Counted from the first letter of the stretch, positions 32,212 to 42,674 are shown. The stretch is DNA of 64,000 nucleotides from Priestia megaterium (GCF_023824195.1 NZ_CP085442.1:2952001-3016000); one strand, 5' to 3'. The notes: a model not told the origin generated them from the letters alone. A program made the numbers and translations.

Positions 32212-33726
32212 CTAATATTCATTTGTAAAAGGAAGAATGTTATGCGTATGCAAATATTGATGCAGCAGATCCATACGCTGCTCGCTGCTAATAAAACCAA
32301 TGTATCCGTCCGGTCTAATAACGTACAGAGCATCTTTTTGAAGCCCTGCTTTCTTCAAGTAAGAGTTCCAAGAAAACTCGTGCAAGGAGAAGTCTTTTTC
32401 TTGCATGCTCTTTTTTAGCTTCTCTGCTGCTGTTCCATAGACATGTATTTGCCAGTTTAATGACTGTAAAGATTCAAAATTCCCTTCCACATAAGGTAAC
32501 CGATCACCACTTTGCACACTTGTCCCTTGCCCGCTGTTTAGGTCACTATTTCGATACTTAATGCGGATTTGAGATAAAATCGTAAATGCTTTGTGACGGG
32601 GATAAGGGAAACGAAATAAAAAGGATAGTACAGGCGGAAAGATATGCTTTCTAAAAAATTGACTCGTTTTATCTCGTGCCACCATTCGCTTAAAAGCGTG
32701 ATCAGTTGTATTTACAAGCAGCTCTGCAAAAGGCAACCTTTCTTCTTCGTATGTATCTAATATGGAAAGTGCCGCTTTGTGTTGAAGGACAGCTGCTAAT
32801 TTCCATGAAAGGTTGATTGCATCTCCAATTCCTGTGTTCATTCCTTGTCCGCCTGCAGGACTATGAATATGGGCTGCATCTCCACTTAGAAAAATACGCC
32901 CCTGTCGGAAACGACTTGCTACTCTGTGATGGATATGATATGTCGAGAACCAATTTATACCCTCAACCTGAGCACCAAATGTTTGTTGAAGAAAAGCGTG
33001 AATGTTTTCAGCTTTTACATCGTTTTGATCCCCAAAAGCTGAAGGAATAACGCCGATCATTCGATACGTTCCTTTACTTCTAACAGGCATACAAATCAAA
33101 AATTCTTCATTGCTAAATGAAATACTGATTTTTTGATTCTTCATCATTTCACCAGAGCCTTCAACATCCATCACATAAAAATGCTGTTTATATTTTTCTC
33201 CTTTAAATTCTATCTTCATTTGTTTCCGAACTGTACTATGTGCTCCGTCACATCCACAAATATACTTAAAATAAGCGGTTTCCTCTTGCTGGGCTTTTAA
33301 TAAAGTTTTTACCCCTTCTCCGTGTTCAGCTAGAGATAGTAACTCCGTCTTCCATTCTACTTCAATCCCAAGATTTTTTAATTTTTCAAGTAGAAACCGC
33401 TCGTGGTCGTCCTGTGGAAATGTAAGAACAAAAGGAAAAGGACTTAATCCTTCTCCTAAAGATCCTAGATGAACTTTTGCTTTTATTTTATTCTTTACTC
33501 GGACGTATACATCTTCCATCTTAATCCCGCGGTCTATGACTTCATCTGCAAAACCGAACTGCTGATAAAATTCAAGGGTTCGCGGTAAAATAGCCATTGC
33601 CCGGGAGGCTTGCCCAGGCCCGTCGCTTCTATCAATAATTCGAAAAGGAATGTTATGTCTGGCTAAATTGTAGGCCATAACGAGGCCAGTAGGGCCGGCA
33701 CCAACGATTAGGATTTGTGGATTCAT
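32212..33726 (-). CDS. FAD-dependent aromatic-type monooxygenase
   Basis: The 504-aa group A flavoprotein hydroxylase resembles the PheA/TfdB/rifampicin monooxygenase class. FAD/NADPH motifs are ILIVGAGPTGLVMAYNLAR (GxGxxG), GCDGAHSTVRKQM (DG motif) and GRIFLSGDAAHIHSPAGGQG (GD motif), with a C-terminal thioredoxin-like domain ending near VIRPDGYIGFISSEQ. It should hydroxylate a small aromatic or a drug using NAD(P)H and oxygen. I prefer ATG 33726 (8 nt from GGAG) over the two ATGs just upstream. It ends a unit with the YhgE-like permease, suggesting detoxification of a toxic compound. Confidence 0.86.
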   Translation of the reverse strand: MNPQILIVGAGPTGLVMAYNLARHNIPFRIIDRSDGPGQASRAMAILPRTLEFYQQFGFADEVIDRGIKMEDVYVRVKNKIKAKVHLGSLGEGLSPFPFVLTFPQDDHERFLLEKLKNLGIEVEWKTELLSLAEHGEGVKTLLKAQQEETAYFKYICGCDGAHSTVRKQMKIEFKGEKYKQHFYVMDVEGSGEMMKNQKISISFSNEEFLICMPVRSKGTYRMIGVIPSAFGDQNDVKAENIHAFLQQTFGAQVEGINWFSTYHIHHRVASRFRQGRIFLSGDAAHIHSPAGGQGMNTGIGDAINLSWKLAAVLQHKAALSILDTYEEERLPFAELLVNTTDHAFKRMVARDKTSQFFRKHIFPPVLSFLFRFPYPRHKAFTILSQIRIKYRNSDLNSGQGTSVQSGDRLPYVEGNFESLQSLNWQIHVYGTAAEKLKKSMQEKDFSLHEFSWNSYLKKAGLQKDALYVIRPDGYIGFISSEQRMDLLHQYLHTHNILPFTNEY

Positions 33727-33761
33727 CATCATCTCTCCTTTTCATTCAGTTACAGTATCTT

Positions 33762-34937
33762 TTATATTGAGCGAGACTTCTCTTTTTTTACAGAAGATGC
33801 AGGTAAAGCAGAAGCAAACAGAGCACATAAACTTATTAAAGAGATAAGAGCTAGAGCAGATACAGAATGATTCCATGTCAGATGTTCTCCAAAGAAAAAT
33901 AGTTCTCGTACGCCATCTACCATAAATCTCATTGGCAGCCATGGATAAATCCACTCTCTATAAAAATCAGGCATAATCTCTGGGGCCATTGAAAGTAAAG
34001 GTGCGCCAAAAAATAGAATAATAACGAAAATCGGAAGTCCCTTTAGTCCTAGCCATGAAAGTACGGCTGATATCAGAGTGAAAAAACTGAAGTAAGCAAT
34101 AGCTAAGAATAGTGCTGTATCCAAAAATGAAGGAACGCTTATTCCAACTACTTCAGCCAGCCACGCTAGCCCGAAACCTGCAGCTAAAGCAAGTATAACC
34201 CCGATGATTACGAACCCTACTTGGTTAACGATTTTCTCTTTACGAGAAGAAAACGTGATTTTTTGGATAGCGAGAAATACAACTGCTGCCCCTGCTATAC
34301 TCGCCATCCACAGCGGCTGAAATAATGAAACGGGGGCATTTCCGTTGACACTATGAGTCCCTGTTTGGTTTACGTTTATAACTGTCTTTTGAATCGGTGC
34401 AGCGAGTGCTAATGCTTGGTTTGCACTTAGTTGCGTTCCGTTTTGTTCAAATCTTTTCACTATCTGCAAGCGCATATTTTCATTTATCTTATCAACTGCT
34501 CCGTTTAGCACCTGACTTGCTAGTGTTGAAGCAGCTGTATTCATTCCCTGATTCACTAATAATCTAATAGCAGGTGCATCAGGCTGAGCCGTCTGAAGAG
34601 TCGCCTGTTTTTGGGTGAAATCTTTTGGAATGATAAGCGCCCCATAGTATTTTTGATTATTTAACCCTTTTTCAACTTCTTTAGTAGTTGATACAAAAAT
34701 CCATTTAACCGAAGACTGTTCAGTGCTTGAACTCTTCATATTTTGTTTTATTTGATCTCCTATATTTACCTTACCCTTTGCTGGAACTGTCATTCCTTCG
34801 TCGGCATTTACGAATGCAATTGGCAAATTCTTAGGTGCTTGGCTTACTGAAGGAATTAACGTTAGGATAAAAATGAAAATAACTGCTACCACTATAATTG
34901 GTGAAAAGTATATACGTTTTTGGTGAACTAACTTCAT
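33762..34937 (-). CDS. YhgE/Pip-like ABC-2 type membrane permease
   Basis: The 391-aa protein has an N-terminal anchor (SPIIVVAVIFIFILTLIPS), a large extracytoplasmic domain (about 40-210; NLPIAFVNADEGM, YYGALIIPKDFTQKQA typical of YhgE/Pip and ABC-2 exporters) and about five C-terminal membrane helices. It is half the length of B. subtilis YhgE. No ATPase gene is adjacent. The gene diverges from a TetR regulator, as yhgE neighbours yhgD in B. subtilis, and is followed 35 bp later by the monooxygenase. A role in export or envelope stress is inferred. Confidence 0.8.
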   Translation of the reverse strand: MKLVHQKRIYFSPIIVVAVIFIFILTLIPSVSQAPKNLPIAFVNADEGMTVPAKGKVNIGDQIKQNMKSSSTEQSSVKWIFVSTTKEVEKGLNNQKYYGALIIPKDFTQKQATLQTAQPDAPAIRLLVNQGMNTAASTLASQVLNGAVDKINENMRLQIVKRFEQNGTQLSANQALALAAPIQKTVINVNQTGTHSVNGNAPVSLFQPLWMASIAGAAVVFLAIQKITFSSRKEKIVNQVGFVIIGVILALAAGFGLAWLAEVVGISVPSFLDTALFLAIAYFSFFTLISAVLSWLGLKGLPIFVIILFFGAPLLSMAPEIMPDFYREWIYPWLPMRFMVDGVRELFFFGEHLTWNHSVSALALISLISLCALFASALPASSVKKEKSRSI

Positions 34938-35002
34938 ATAAATGTCCCCTTTTCATTTTAAACATATGGACTTTGACGAAAGAAAAAATAATGTACATGG
35001 TG

Positions 35003-35032
35003 TTGATTAGTGATCACTATGTAAATTATAAT
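35003..35032 (+). promoter_or_regulatory. Promoter of the TetR gene with palindromic operator
   Basis: -35 TTGATT (35003-35008), 18-nt spacer, -10 TATAAT (35027-35032). The perfect 12-bp palindrome TAGTGATCACTA (35008-35019) fills the spacer, as expected for an autoregulatory TetR operator. Confidence 0.6.
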
Positions 35033-35081
35033 AAATTCATCTGCAATCTCAATATGCAATAATCGTGAGAATGGTGCTTAC

Positions 35082-35106
35082 TGAACACAAAACATATAAC
35101 TGTTCA
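35082..35106. promoter_or_regulatory. Inverted repeat before the TetR gene
   Basis: TGAACA (35082-35087) and TGTTCA (35101-35106) form a perfect 6-bp inverted repeat with a 13-nt spacer, 33 nt before the start codon. It may be a second operator in the divergent region. Confidence 0.35.
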
Positions 35107-35138
35107 TTATAAAAGAAAAAAGTAGGTGTTTAAAAACT

Positions 35139-35747
35139 GTGGGTAATTCAAAAACAGATCGCCGAATTATTCGAACAAAAAGATTCATTCGAGATGCTTT
35201 AACAGAATTGATGGAAGAGAAAGGGTTTGAAGGAGTAACAGTCAGAGATCTAACAAAAAAAGCGGATATTAATCGTGGAACCTTTTATTTACACTACCAG
35301 GACAAATACGATTTGCTTGAAAAAAGCGAAAATGAAGTCATTCAAGAGATAAAAGAATTTATCAAAAAAGCAAATCCAAATGAGATTGTGTCTGCTAATT
35401 TGAAAGAACAGCCTTTACCGTTTATTATTGCACTTTTTGAATATATTCAAGAGAATGCGCGTTTTATGCAGGTTATGCTTGGTCCAAAAGGAAATCCTGG
35501 ATTTCATCTTAAAATTAAAGAGGTCATGAAAACCAATATGCTGGAAAAATTAGAGCTCATTGATAATAAAATGCCTCCGCTTGTTCCACTTGAACATTTA
35601 ATGTCTTATGTAACGTCAGCGCATCTTGGAGTCATTCAGCACTGGCTAGAACAAGATATGAAGCAGTCACCGCGAGAAATGGCCCTGACACTCGCTAGCA
35701 TGACTTTTTTGGGTCCTGCTTATGTTGCAGGCATTAAACGAACATAA
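35139..35747 (+). CDS. TetR-family transcriptional regulator
   Basis: The 202-aa regulator has an N-terminal helix-turn-helix (FEGVTVRDLTKKADINRGTF, about 27-46, then YLHYQDKYDLLE) and a helical C-terminal ligand domain of the DhaS/YhgD-like group (FIIALFEYIQENARFMQVML; HLMSYVTSAHLGVIQHWLEQ). GTG 35139 follows TAGGTG with 10-nt spacing. It diverges from the YhgE-like permease and probably represses both that unit and itself through the intergenic palindrome. Inducer unknown. Confidence 0.88.
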   Translation: MGNSKTDRRIIRTKRFIRDALTELMEEKGFEGVTVRDLTKKADINRGTFYLHYQDKYDLLEKSENEVIQEIKEFIKKANPNEIVSANLKEQPLPFIIALFEYIQENARFMQVMLGPKGNPGFHLKIKEVMKTNMLEKLELIDNKMPPLVPLEHLMSYVTSAHLGVIQHWLEQDMKQSPREMALTLASMTFLGPAYVAGIKRT

Positions 35748-35788
35748 AAGAACCTGCTATTTTCTTAGAGAATAGCAGGTTCTTTTTA
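35746..35788. terminator. Bidirectional terminator between the TetR gene and odhB
   Basis: AAGAACCTGCTATT (35748-35761) pairs with AATAGCAGGTTCTT (35771-35784), followed by TTTATT; it serves both convergent genes. Confidence 0.85.
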
Positions 35789-37084
35789 TTAACCTTCTAG
35801 TAATAAAGATTCTGGATCTTCTAATAGTTCTTTAACAGTAGCTAGGAAGCTTACGGCTTCTTTGCCGTCAACGATACGGTGATCGTAAGAAAGTGCAATA
35901 TACATCATCGGACGATTTTCGATACGCTCTTCATCAATTGCTACCGGACGAAGCTGGACTTTGTGCATTCCTAAAATACCAACTTGAGGTCCGTTTAGGA
36001 TTGGTGTAGACATTAATGAACCGAATACGCCGCCGTTTGTAATTGTGAACGTTCCACCTTGTAAATCTTTTAATGCTAATTTATTGTCGCGCGCTTTTTT
36101 CGCTAAATCAACGATAGATCCTTCGATACCAGCGAATGTTTTGCGGTCAGCATCACGTACAACTGGAACAACAAGACCGTCTGGAGCTGACACAGCAATA
36201 CCGATATCATAGAATTTTTTAATTAATAACTCGTTTCCTTGAATTTCAGCGTTTAATAATGGATACTTTTTAAGTGCTGCTACTACTGCTTTTGTAAAGA
36301 ATGACATAAAGCCAAGTCTTACGTCGTGCTGTTCAAAGAATTTGTCTTTGCGTCGTTTGCGAAGAGCCATAACAGCGGTCATGTCTACTTCGTTAAACGT
36401 TGTTAGCATAGCCGCTGTTTGCTGAACTTCAACAAGACGTTTGGCAATTGTTTGACGACGACGTGACATACGTTCGCGTTCAACAGGTTTGTCGCTATTT
36501 TCACTTGCCGCTGGAGACGGAGATACCGGGTTAGCTGGCTTACTTGCTTGTGCCTGCTGTTTTTGCTCATTTGATTTTTGATCTGCATATGAATCAATAT
36601 CATGTTTACGCACACGGCCAAGAGGATCAGTAGTTGGCACTTGATCTAGCTTGATTCCGCGTTCTCTTGCTGCTTTGCGAGCTGCAGGAGAAGCAATCAG
36701 CCATTGTTTTTGATTTCCTTGCTGAGGCGCTTCAGCTGCTGGCGCAACTTCTTCAACAGTTTTTTGCTGAGCTGGAGCCGCTTCTTGCTTTGGTGCTTCC
36801 TCTGCTGGTTTTTCTTCAGCTTTTGGTGCTGCTGATGCTGAAGCTCCTTCTTTCGCTTCAAGACGTGCAATTGTTTCACCAACTTGCACTGTGTCGCCTT
36901 CACCAGCAAGAAGTTCTGTTAGCACACCAGAGTCTTCAGCTGTAATTTCCACGTTAACTTTATCTGTTTCAAGTTCAACGATATAATCGCCTTTTTCAAC
37001 AAAATCTCCTACTTGTTTTAGCCACTGTGCAACTGTTCCTTCAGAAATTGATTCTGCTAATTCCGGTACTTTAATCTCTCCCAT
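35789..37084 (-). CDS. odhB: 2-oxoglutarate dehydrogenase E2 (dihydrolipoamide succinyltransferase)
   Basis: The 431-aa E2 core subunit has a lipoyl domain (lipoyl Lys42 in [11 protein letters not shown]), an Ala/Pro/Glu-rich linker (about 80-125), a peripheral subunit-binding domain ([19 protein letters not shown]) and the catalytic domain with SYDHRIVDG (His and Asp). It transfers the succinyl group to CoA in the TCA cycle. ATG 37084 has GGAAGGGGAA upstream. It is 16 bp after odhA in one operon; the E3 subunit comes from elsewhere, as in B. subtilis. Confidence 0.96.
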   Translation of the reverse strand: MGEIKVPELAESISEGTVAQWLKQVGDFVEKGDYIVELETDKVNVEITAEDSGVLTELLAGEGDTVQVGETIARLEAKEGASASAAPKAEEKPAEEAPKQEAAPAQQKTVEEVAPAAEAPQQGNQKQWLIASPAARKAARERGIKLDQVPTTDPLGRVRKHDIDSYADQKSNEQKQQAQASKPANPVSPSPAASENSDKPVERERMSRRRQTIAKRLVEVQQTAAMLTTFNEVDMTAVMALRKRRKDKFFEQHDVRLGFMSFFTKAVVAALKKYPLLNAEIQGNELLIKKFYDIGIAVSAPDGLVVPVVRDADRKTFAGIEGSIVDLAKKARDNKLALKDLQGGTFTITNGGVFGSLMSTPILNGPQVGILGMHKVQLRPVAIDEERIENRPMMYIALSYDHRIVDGKEAVSFLATVKELLEDPESLLLEG

Positions 37085-37100
37085 GGTTCATTCCCCTTCC

Positions 37101-39962
37101 TTATCGTGTAACAACGTCGTTAGCAATTTCATTTTTAGTTAATGCATCTTGTAAAATACGTTCTTGTTCTTGTCTGTGAACTGTTGGATCTCCTTCAGCT
37201 GGACTTGAGCGTCTTGTGCGGCCGATGTAGTCAACCGTAGCTCCTTCTGGTGCTACTTCACGAAGTCGATCTTCTACATAGTTCCATGCGCCCATGTTTT
37301 CCGGCTCTTCTTGTAACCAGACAATCTCTTTTAAATTTTTATAGCGAGCAAAGATTTCAGCAATTACGCGTCTCGGGAACGGATAAATTTGTTCTAGACG
37401 AAGGACGTGTAGCCAATCTTTATCATCTTCTGCTTTGTTTAAGCGTTCCGTTAATTCACTGCTGATTTTTCCGCTGCACAGAACGATTCGTTCAACTGCA
37501 TCTTCTTTTTTGCCTAATCCAGGCTGTTCTACTACTAAGCGGAAAGAGCCTTTTGTAAACTCTTCAAGGTTTGACACACTAAAAGCATTACGAAGCAAAC
37601 TTTTTGGTGTCATAACTACTAGCGGTCTTACTTCTTCGCGCTGTAAAATGGCAGCTTGTCGTCGAAGTAAGTGGAAATATTGTGCAGCGCTTGTTACGTT
37701 TGCGATTGTCCAGTTGTTTTCTCCAGCTAGCTGTAAATAACGTTCTAGACGAGCGCTTGAGTGTTCTGGCCCTTGACCTTCATGGCCGTGTGGAAGCAAT
37801 AAGACCATTCCAGATTTTTGTCCCCACTTAGCACGGCCTGCTGCAATAAACTGGTCAATAATAACTTGACCTGCATTGGCAAAATCACCGAACTGTGCTT
37901 CCCAAAGAACAAGCGTTTCAGGAGCAAATACATTATAGCCGTATTCAAATCCAAGCACTGAACCTTCAGATAATGGACTGTTACGAATATCAAAGGAAGC
38001 GCTTACGTTCTTCATTGCGTGTAGTGGTGAGTAAACATCCCCTGTCTTATGATCATGAAGAACAAGATGTCTATGTGCAAACGTACCACGTTCAGAATCT
38101 TGGCCTGTAATACGAATTGGCGTGCCGTCTCTTAAAATCGTAGCAAATGCAAATGCCTCACCCAATGACCAATCTACGCTTTCATTTTCTTCAAACGCTT
38201 TGGCACGTTTAGATAAGATGCGATCAAGTTTTGGAAATACGTTAAATCCTTCAGGGTATTTCACTAGCTCTTGATTCACTTCAAACAGCTCTTCTTTTGT
38301 AACAGATGTATCAATATCTGAAATTCCTTTGAAGACTGCTTGTGGCATTTCCATAATTCTATGTTGCTTTTCAGCTTTTGGCGGTACTTTCTCATAAGCT
38401 GCTTTTAACTTCGCTTGTAACTCTTCATTAATTTGATCTGCTTGGCCGCTTTGAATTACATTTTGTTCTTCAAGCTGCTTTGCATACATAGCACGAACGG
38501 TTGGACGTTTTGTCACAATTTCATACATCTTCGGCTGCGTTACAGACGGTTCATCCATTTCATTGTGACCAAATCGACGGTATCCAATTAAATCAATCAA
38601 GAAATCTTTGTTAAAGCGTCTGCGATACTCATAAGCAAAGTAAGCAGCAGCTAAACAGGCTTCCGGATCATCCGCATTTACGTGAACAATGGGAATTTCA
38701 AACCCTTTTGCTAAGTCACTTGCATATTTCGTTGAACGAGAATCGACGCTTTCTGTTGTAAATCCAATCATGTTGTTAGCAATAATGTGGATTGTTCCAC
38801 CTGTTTGATAACCAGTCAATTGATTTAAGTTCAGCGTTTCTTGTACAATACCTTCACCAGGGAACGCAGCATCTCCGTGAATTAAAATCGCGAACGATTT
38901 TTTTACATCTTGTTTTGGGTATCCATTCACATCACGCTCATCTTGAGCCGCTCTTGTAAACCCTTCCACAACCGGATTAACAAACTCCAAGTGACTAGGG
39001 TTACTAGCCAATGTCAAACGAGCTCGAACTGTGTTCTCTGCTTTAATTTGTTTGTCGGCACCCAGGTGATATTTTACGTCTCCCGTCCAGCCGTAGTTGA
39101 TACCGATTGAACCTTCTGAAGGAACTAATTCCTTGTTAGGTGCATGCTGGAATTCTGCAAAAATCATTTCATACGGCTTGCCTAATACGTGTGCCAATAC
39201 ATTTAAGCGCCCACGATGAGCCATACCGATATTAACCGTTTTTGGGCTTGTTTCCACTGAGCGTGCAATCAGTTCATCTACAAGTGGAATTAACATATCT
39301 ACGCCTTCAATAGAAAAGCGTTTTTGTCCGACAAATGTACGGTGTAAAAATTGTTCAAAGCCTTCTACTTCTGTTAAACGCTTTAATATAGAAGTTCTTT
39401 TCTCATTTGAAAGAGGTTGGAAAATAGCACCTGACTCGACCATATCAGTCAGCCACTTATTCTCTTCCATGTTATGTACGTGATGGAATTCAAACGCAAT
39501 GGTTTTTGTGTAGACATCTGTTAAATAGTTAATTGCGTCTAAACCATTTTTGACGTGTGATGGTGCATTTGTACATAAAATGTCAACCGGAATTGATTTC
39601 AAATCTTCTTGCGTTAAATTGTAATCTTCCAAGTGAAGCAAGACAGGATCTTTCTTCTCGCTTTCAAGAGGCTTAATTGATGCGTATAGATGACCATAAG
39701 CACGGATGTTTTCCGCTAGCTTAATAGCCGATGCGATTTTAGATGTGTTAGCTGAAGGTGCAGCCTGTGCGTATTCAGCTTGCTGAACTTGCTCACTTTC
39801 GTTTAATGGAGGAGCACCCCAATAATCAAATAATTCTTTTAACTCTGGATCTACTAGATCTGACTGCTCTTCATATAACTCATACTGTTCTAATACATAG
39901 CCATAGTTCGGACCTAAAAATCCTTGCCAAGGCTCCCCTCTATTCGACGTTTCGTTACCCAT
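37101..39962 (-). CDS. odhA: 2-oxoglutarate dehydrogenase E1
   Basis: The 953-aa thiamine pyrophosphate enzyme decarboxylates 2-oxoglutarate and passes succinyl to OdhB. Length matches B. subtilis OdhA (about 940 aa). Landmarks are [35 protein letters not shown] (TPP site), [26 protein letters not shown] and the C-terminal [13 protein letters not shown]. The ATG follows a GGGGG element. The first 60 residues ([17 protein letters not shown]) are the subunit-interaction region. A weak cre-like site lies 232 bp upstream. Confidence 0.96.
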   Translation of the reverse strand: MGNETSNRGEPWQGFLGPNYGYVLEQYELYEEQSDLVDPELKELFDYWGAPPLNESEQVQQAEYAQAAPSANTSKIASAIKLAENIRAYGHLYASIKPLESEKKDPVLLHLEDYNLTQEDLKSIPVDILCTNAPSHVKNGLDAINYLTDVYTKTIAFEFHHVHNMEENKWLTDMVESGAIFQPLSNEKRTSILKRLTEVEGFEQFLHRTFVGQKRFSIEGVDMLIPLVDELIARSVETSPKTVNIGMAHRGRLNVLAHVLGKPYEMIFAEFQHAPNKELVPSEGSIGINYGWTGDVKYHLGADKQIKAENTVRARLTLASNPSHLEFVNPVVEGFTRAAQDERDVNGYPKQDVKKSFAILIHGDAAFPGEGIVQETLNLNQLTGYQTGGTIHIIANNMIGFTTESVDSRSTKYASDLAKGFEIPIVHVNADDPEACLAAAYFAYEYRRRFNKDFLIDLIGYRRFGHNEMDEPSVTQPKMYEIVTKRPTVRAMYAKQLEEQNVIQSGQADQINEELQAKLKAAYEKVPPKAEKQHRIMEMPQAVFKGISDIDTSVTKEELFEVNQELVKYPEGFNVFPKLDRILSKRAKAFEENESVDWSLGEAFAFATILRDGTPIRITGQDSERGTFAHRHLVLHDHKTGDVYSPLHAMKNVSASFDIRNSPLSEGSVLGFEYGYNVFAPETLVLWEAQFGDFANAGQVIIDQFIAAGRAKWGQKSGMVLLLPHGHEGQGPEHSSARLERYLQLAGENNWTIANVTSAAQYFHLLRRQAAILQREEVRPLVVMTPKSLLRNAFSVSNLEEFTKGSFRLVVEQPGLGKKEDAVERIVLCSGKISSELTERLNKAEDDKDWLHVLRLEQIYPFPRRVIAEIFARYKNLKEIVWLQEEPENMGAWNYVEDRLREVAPEGATVDYIGRTRRSSPAEGDPTVHRQEQERILQDALTKNEIANDVVTR

Positions 39963-40326
39963 GATAAAACCCCCAACGAGTTATAATAATTGTCGTACTC
40001 AACAATCTTTCCATTTTGAATGTCGATTACCTTATCGTCTGACATCTTTACAACGAGTGATAAATCTCACTGCGTGTGTATCTGATATCTGCTTATATTT
40101 TACCACTCTTTTACTCGTCAATCAAAATGAAATCGCTATATTTCTTTAATTTTTTTTACTTTTTTAATAGTCTTACTACTTTTTGAAAGCGTTTTATAAG
40201 TAAAGCTGATTAAAGGTCGAATTAGGTGTTAATTAATTGTTATTGACCTAGCTTTTGGCAAAATTAAATTGCTTGAAATATATTTTATGACCATTAAAAA
40301 AAAGAAGCAGCGTTTTGCTTCTTTTT
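39963..40326. other. odhA upstream region
   Basis: This 364-bp AT-rich gap separates odhA from the PadR gene's 3' end, both read on the minus strand. It must hold the odhA promoter, but I could not pick a convincing -35/-10 pair. It holds a weak cre-like site (40194-40207) and the PadR terminator near 40296-40328. No open frame of interest. Confidence 0.5.
40194..40207. promoter_or_regulatory. Weak cre-like site upstream of odhAB
   Basis: TGAAAGCGTTTTAT matches TGWAANCGNTNWCA at 12 of 14. odhAB is subject to carbon repression in B. subtilis, so the site is plausible, but the match is marginal. Confidence 0.35.
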
Positions 40327-40328
40327 TT
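40296..40328 (-). terminator. Terminator after the PadR gene
   Basis: AAAGAAGC/GCTTCTTT stem with an 8-nt loop, seven or more T residues on the minus strand, overlapping the stop codon at 40327. Confidence 0.7.
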
Positions 40329-40914
40329 AAAACTCATCTACGATTTTTTCAACGTCTTCAAAATAACCATTATCTACTTCTGTAAGCTTGTTGCTTTTCG
40401 CCGCTTCGAGTAAATGAGTGAACCAAGTTAGTTCTACTTTCAAATGCATAATCGTGCGCATAATGATCGACAGATTTGCAATGGAATGATCCACCTTTTT
40501 AACTTGGTACAAATTTTGCATTTTTTCTAAATAAGCAGCCGTTTCCTCAATCTTTTTTTCTAAAGCAGAAGCCACTTTTTCTTGATCGACGTAAGAAGTA
40601 AATGAAAGAGCAGCATAAACTGGTCTATGCATATGCTCTTTTTTTAATAGCTGTTCAAAATAAAGGCGCTCAAATTCTTCTCTTCCTGCATCCGTGATAG
40701 AATAAACGGTCTTTTCAGGTCTGTTCGTCTCTCGAATCACATCTACTACTTTCACCAACTGATTTTTTTCAAGCGTATCAAAGGCATAATATAAAGAGCC
40801 GCTTGCAAGTTTAATATAGTGCTTCATTTGTCTTTCATTAATGGTTTGCTGAATTTCATAAGGGTGCTTATTTCCTTCCATTAATAAACCCAATATGACT
40901 AATTTAACACTCAT
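40327..40914 (-). CDS. PadR-family transcriptional regulator
   Basis: The 195-aa regulator begins MSVKLVILGLLMEGNKHPYE, the PadR winged-helix N-terminus, with KLASGSLYYAFDTLEKNQLV (recognition region) and YSITDAGREEFERL, then a long helical C-terminal dimerisation domain (about 95-195). ATG 40914 follows AAAGGTGTT; the GTG at 40926 is an alternative. It lies just downstream of the multidrug transporter gene, which it probably represses. A terminator between the two means its own expression may depend on readthrough or a local promoter. Confidence 0.88.
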   Translation of the reverse strand: MSVKLVILGLLMEGNKHPYEIQQTINERQMKHYIKLASGSLYYAFDTLEKNQLVKVVDVIRETNRPEKTVYSITDAGREEFERLYFEQLLKKEHMHRPVYAALSFTSYVDQEKVASALEKKIEETAAYLEKMQNLYQVKKVDHSIANLSIIMRTIMHLKVELTWFTHLLEAAKSNKLTEVDNGYFEDVEKIVDEF

Positions 40915-40948
40915 AACACCTTTCACCTCTTGACATGCATCTTATTTA

Positions 40949-40982
40949 GTAAAAAAAGCACGAACATCTTCGTGCTTTTTCT
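40949..40982 (-). terminator. Terminator between the MFS and PadR genes
   Basis: AAAAAGCACGAA pairs with TTCGTGCTTTTT around an 8-nt loop; seven T residues follow on the minus strand. Confidence 0.8.
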
Positions 40983-42525
40983 ATTTTTGAGCTGCAGGTT
41001 CCTTAGCTTCTACCCGCTTTTTAGGGGAAACTTCCACTCGTTCATTTCCCATTAAAAAGACCGTAATGATAGCTACTGCAATTGGAATAAGAGCAAGCAT
41101 AAATGCGTACGTGATCGACGTAGACATAGCATCAACAATCTTATCTAATATTTGAGGCGGAATGCTGTTTCGGGCACTTGATTGAAAAACTGCACTCGGA
41201 TCTCCTATTTGAGAAAATGCTCCTTGTGATCCATTTCCCATACCTTGAAAATTGCGCTGCAGCTCATTTGTAAATGTATTGCTTTGAATCGTTCCAAAAA
41301 TCGTAACTCCCAGCGTCATTCCTAAGGAACGCGCAAATGAGTTCGTTGAGTTGGCAGAACCTCTAAACTGTGGATCCAGCTTATGCGTTGACGAAGTTGG
41401 TAAAAGAGAAAAGCTAAATCCTACGCCAAACCCAGTCAAAATCATGAATACCGTTAGCATCCAACGAGGTGTATCAGGTTCCATTGTTCCTAATAAAAAC
41501 ATTCCTACTGCAAATGAAAAGACGGACATAATCATTAAGTTTCGGAAGCTTGTTTTTGTGAGGAAAATCCCGCCGATAGCACTTCCTGCTACCGAGCCTA
41601 ACATCATCGGAGTTAAAATTAAACCTGCATTTGTAGCAGACCCTCCATAGACAGCTTGAACGAAAATAGGAATAAATACCGTTAAAATAATAAACGTTGC
41701 TCCGTATAAGAAAGCGAGAATTTGTGATGTTGCAAATAAACGGCGTTTGAACATCCAAAATGAAATAATCGGCTCTTGCGCGCGTTTTTCCACAAAAAAG
41801 AAGAGTGATAGCGCCACAGCAAAAATAGCAAAAAGAGATAAAATTTGCGGAGAAGACCACTCGTACTCTTTTCCTCCAAGTTCAAGAGCAAACATTAAAC
41901 TGACTACTGAAATTACAAGAGTGGCTGCACCAGCCCAGTCAATTTTTTGTTTTTTATGACTTGTTGATTCTTTATAAAAGCGCACAATAAAAAATAACGA
42001 TAAAAGTCCAATCGGCACGTTCACATAAAACACCCAGTGCCAGCTGATGTATTCCGTAATGTATGCACCAAGAAGCGGACCAAATACGCTTGCTGAGCCA
42101 AAAACGGCACCTAACAATCCCGTCATTTTCCCGCGTTTTTCGAGAGGGAAAATATCAAATACAATGGTAAAAGCAATCGGAAGAAGCGCTCCTCCTCCAA
42201 TTCCTTGAATCGCCCGGTAAATACTTAGCTGCACAATGCTTTGCGCTAGGCCACACAATGCAGATCCAAGTAAAAATACCGTCAATCCAAAAATAAAAAA
42301 CCGTTTACGGCCGTACATATCAGATAGTTTACCAAATATCGGCATACCTGCCATCACGGCAACCATATAGGCGGACGTAACCCAAACAAACTTATCTAAC
42401 CCGCCTAGATCAGAAATGATTTTCCCCATAGCCGTCGCTACGATGGTATTATCCATGGCTGACATAAAAATACCGAGCAGCAATCCTGCTACGATAAAAC
42501 GAATATTTTTTTCTGATGAAACCAT
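40981..42525 (-). CDS. MFS multidrug exporter, DHA2 (EmrB/QacA) family
   Basis: The 514-aa protein has about 14 membrane segments, the DHA2 hallmark. Motif A is FGKLSDMYGRKRFFIFGL, motif C-type GAVFGSASVFGPLLGAYI, and near the N-terminus LLLGIFMSAMDNTIVATAM carries the membrane-embedded Asp. It would export drugs or toxic organics by proton antiport. ATG 42525 follows AGGAGG with 7-nt spacing. Its promoter overlaps a palindrome that is a likely target of the PadR regulator encoded immediately downstream. Confidence 0.92.
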   Translation of the reverse strand: MVSSEKNIRFIVAGLLLGIFMSAMDNTIVATAMGKIISDLGGLDKFVWVTSAYMVAVMAGMPIFGKLSDMYGRKRFFIFGLTVFLLGSALCGLAQSIVQLSIYRAIQGIGGGALLPIAFTIVFDIFPLEKRGKMTGLLGAVFGSASVFGPLLGAYITEYISWHWVFYVNVPIGLLSLFFIVRFYKESTSHKKQKIDWAGAATLVISVVSLMFALELGGKEYEWSSPQILSLFAIFAVALSLFFFVEKRAQEPIISFWMFKRRLFATSQILAFLYGATFIILTVFIPIFVQAVYGGSATNAGLILTPMMLGSVAGSAIGGIFLTKTSFRNLMIMSVFSFAVGMFLLGTMEPDTPRWMLTVFMILTGFGVGFSFSLLPTSSTHKLDPQFRGSANSTNSFARSLGMTLGVTIFGTIQSNTFTNELQRNFQGMGNGSQGAFSQIGDPSAVFQSSARNSIPPQILDKIVDAMSTSITYAFMLALIPIAVAIITVFLMGNERVEVSPKKRVEAKEPAAQK

Positions 42526-42583
42526 TTCAGTTCCTCCTTTCGCGTCATCTTTTTGATGAACAGAAATGATAGCTACTTAAATT

Positions 42584-42611
42584 ATTATATTCAAATTTGA
42601 GTATTTTACAA
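42584..42611 (-). promoter_or_regulatory. MFS gene promoter with near-palindromic operator
   Basis: Minus strand: -35 TTGTAA (42611-42606), 16-nt spacer, -10 TATAAT (42589-42584). TATTCAAATTTGAGTA (42588-42603), palindromic at all but one position pair, occupies the spacer and is a candidate PadR operator. Confidence 0.6.
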
Positions 42612-42646
42612 TCTTAAATGTGCTTTTTTTTAGAAATAAACATAAG

Positions 42647-42674
42647 AAAAGCGTAATGGGTCCATTACGCTTTT
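42647..42674 (-). terminator. Terminator overlapping the OsmC gene end
   Basis: AAAAGCGTAATGG (42647-42659) pairs with 42662-42674; TTTTCTTATG follows on the minus strand. Confidence 0.75.

Noticed and set aside
37895..38110. Antisense open frames across odhA and other long genes.
   Set aside because: They are shadows of strongly conserved genes on the other strand.
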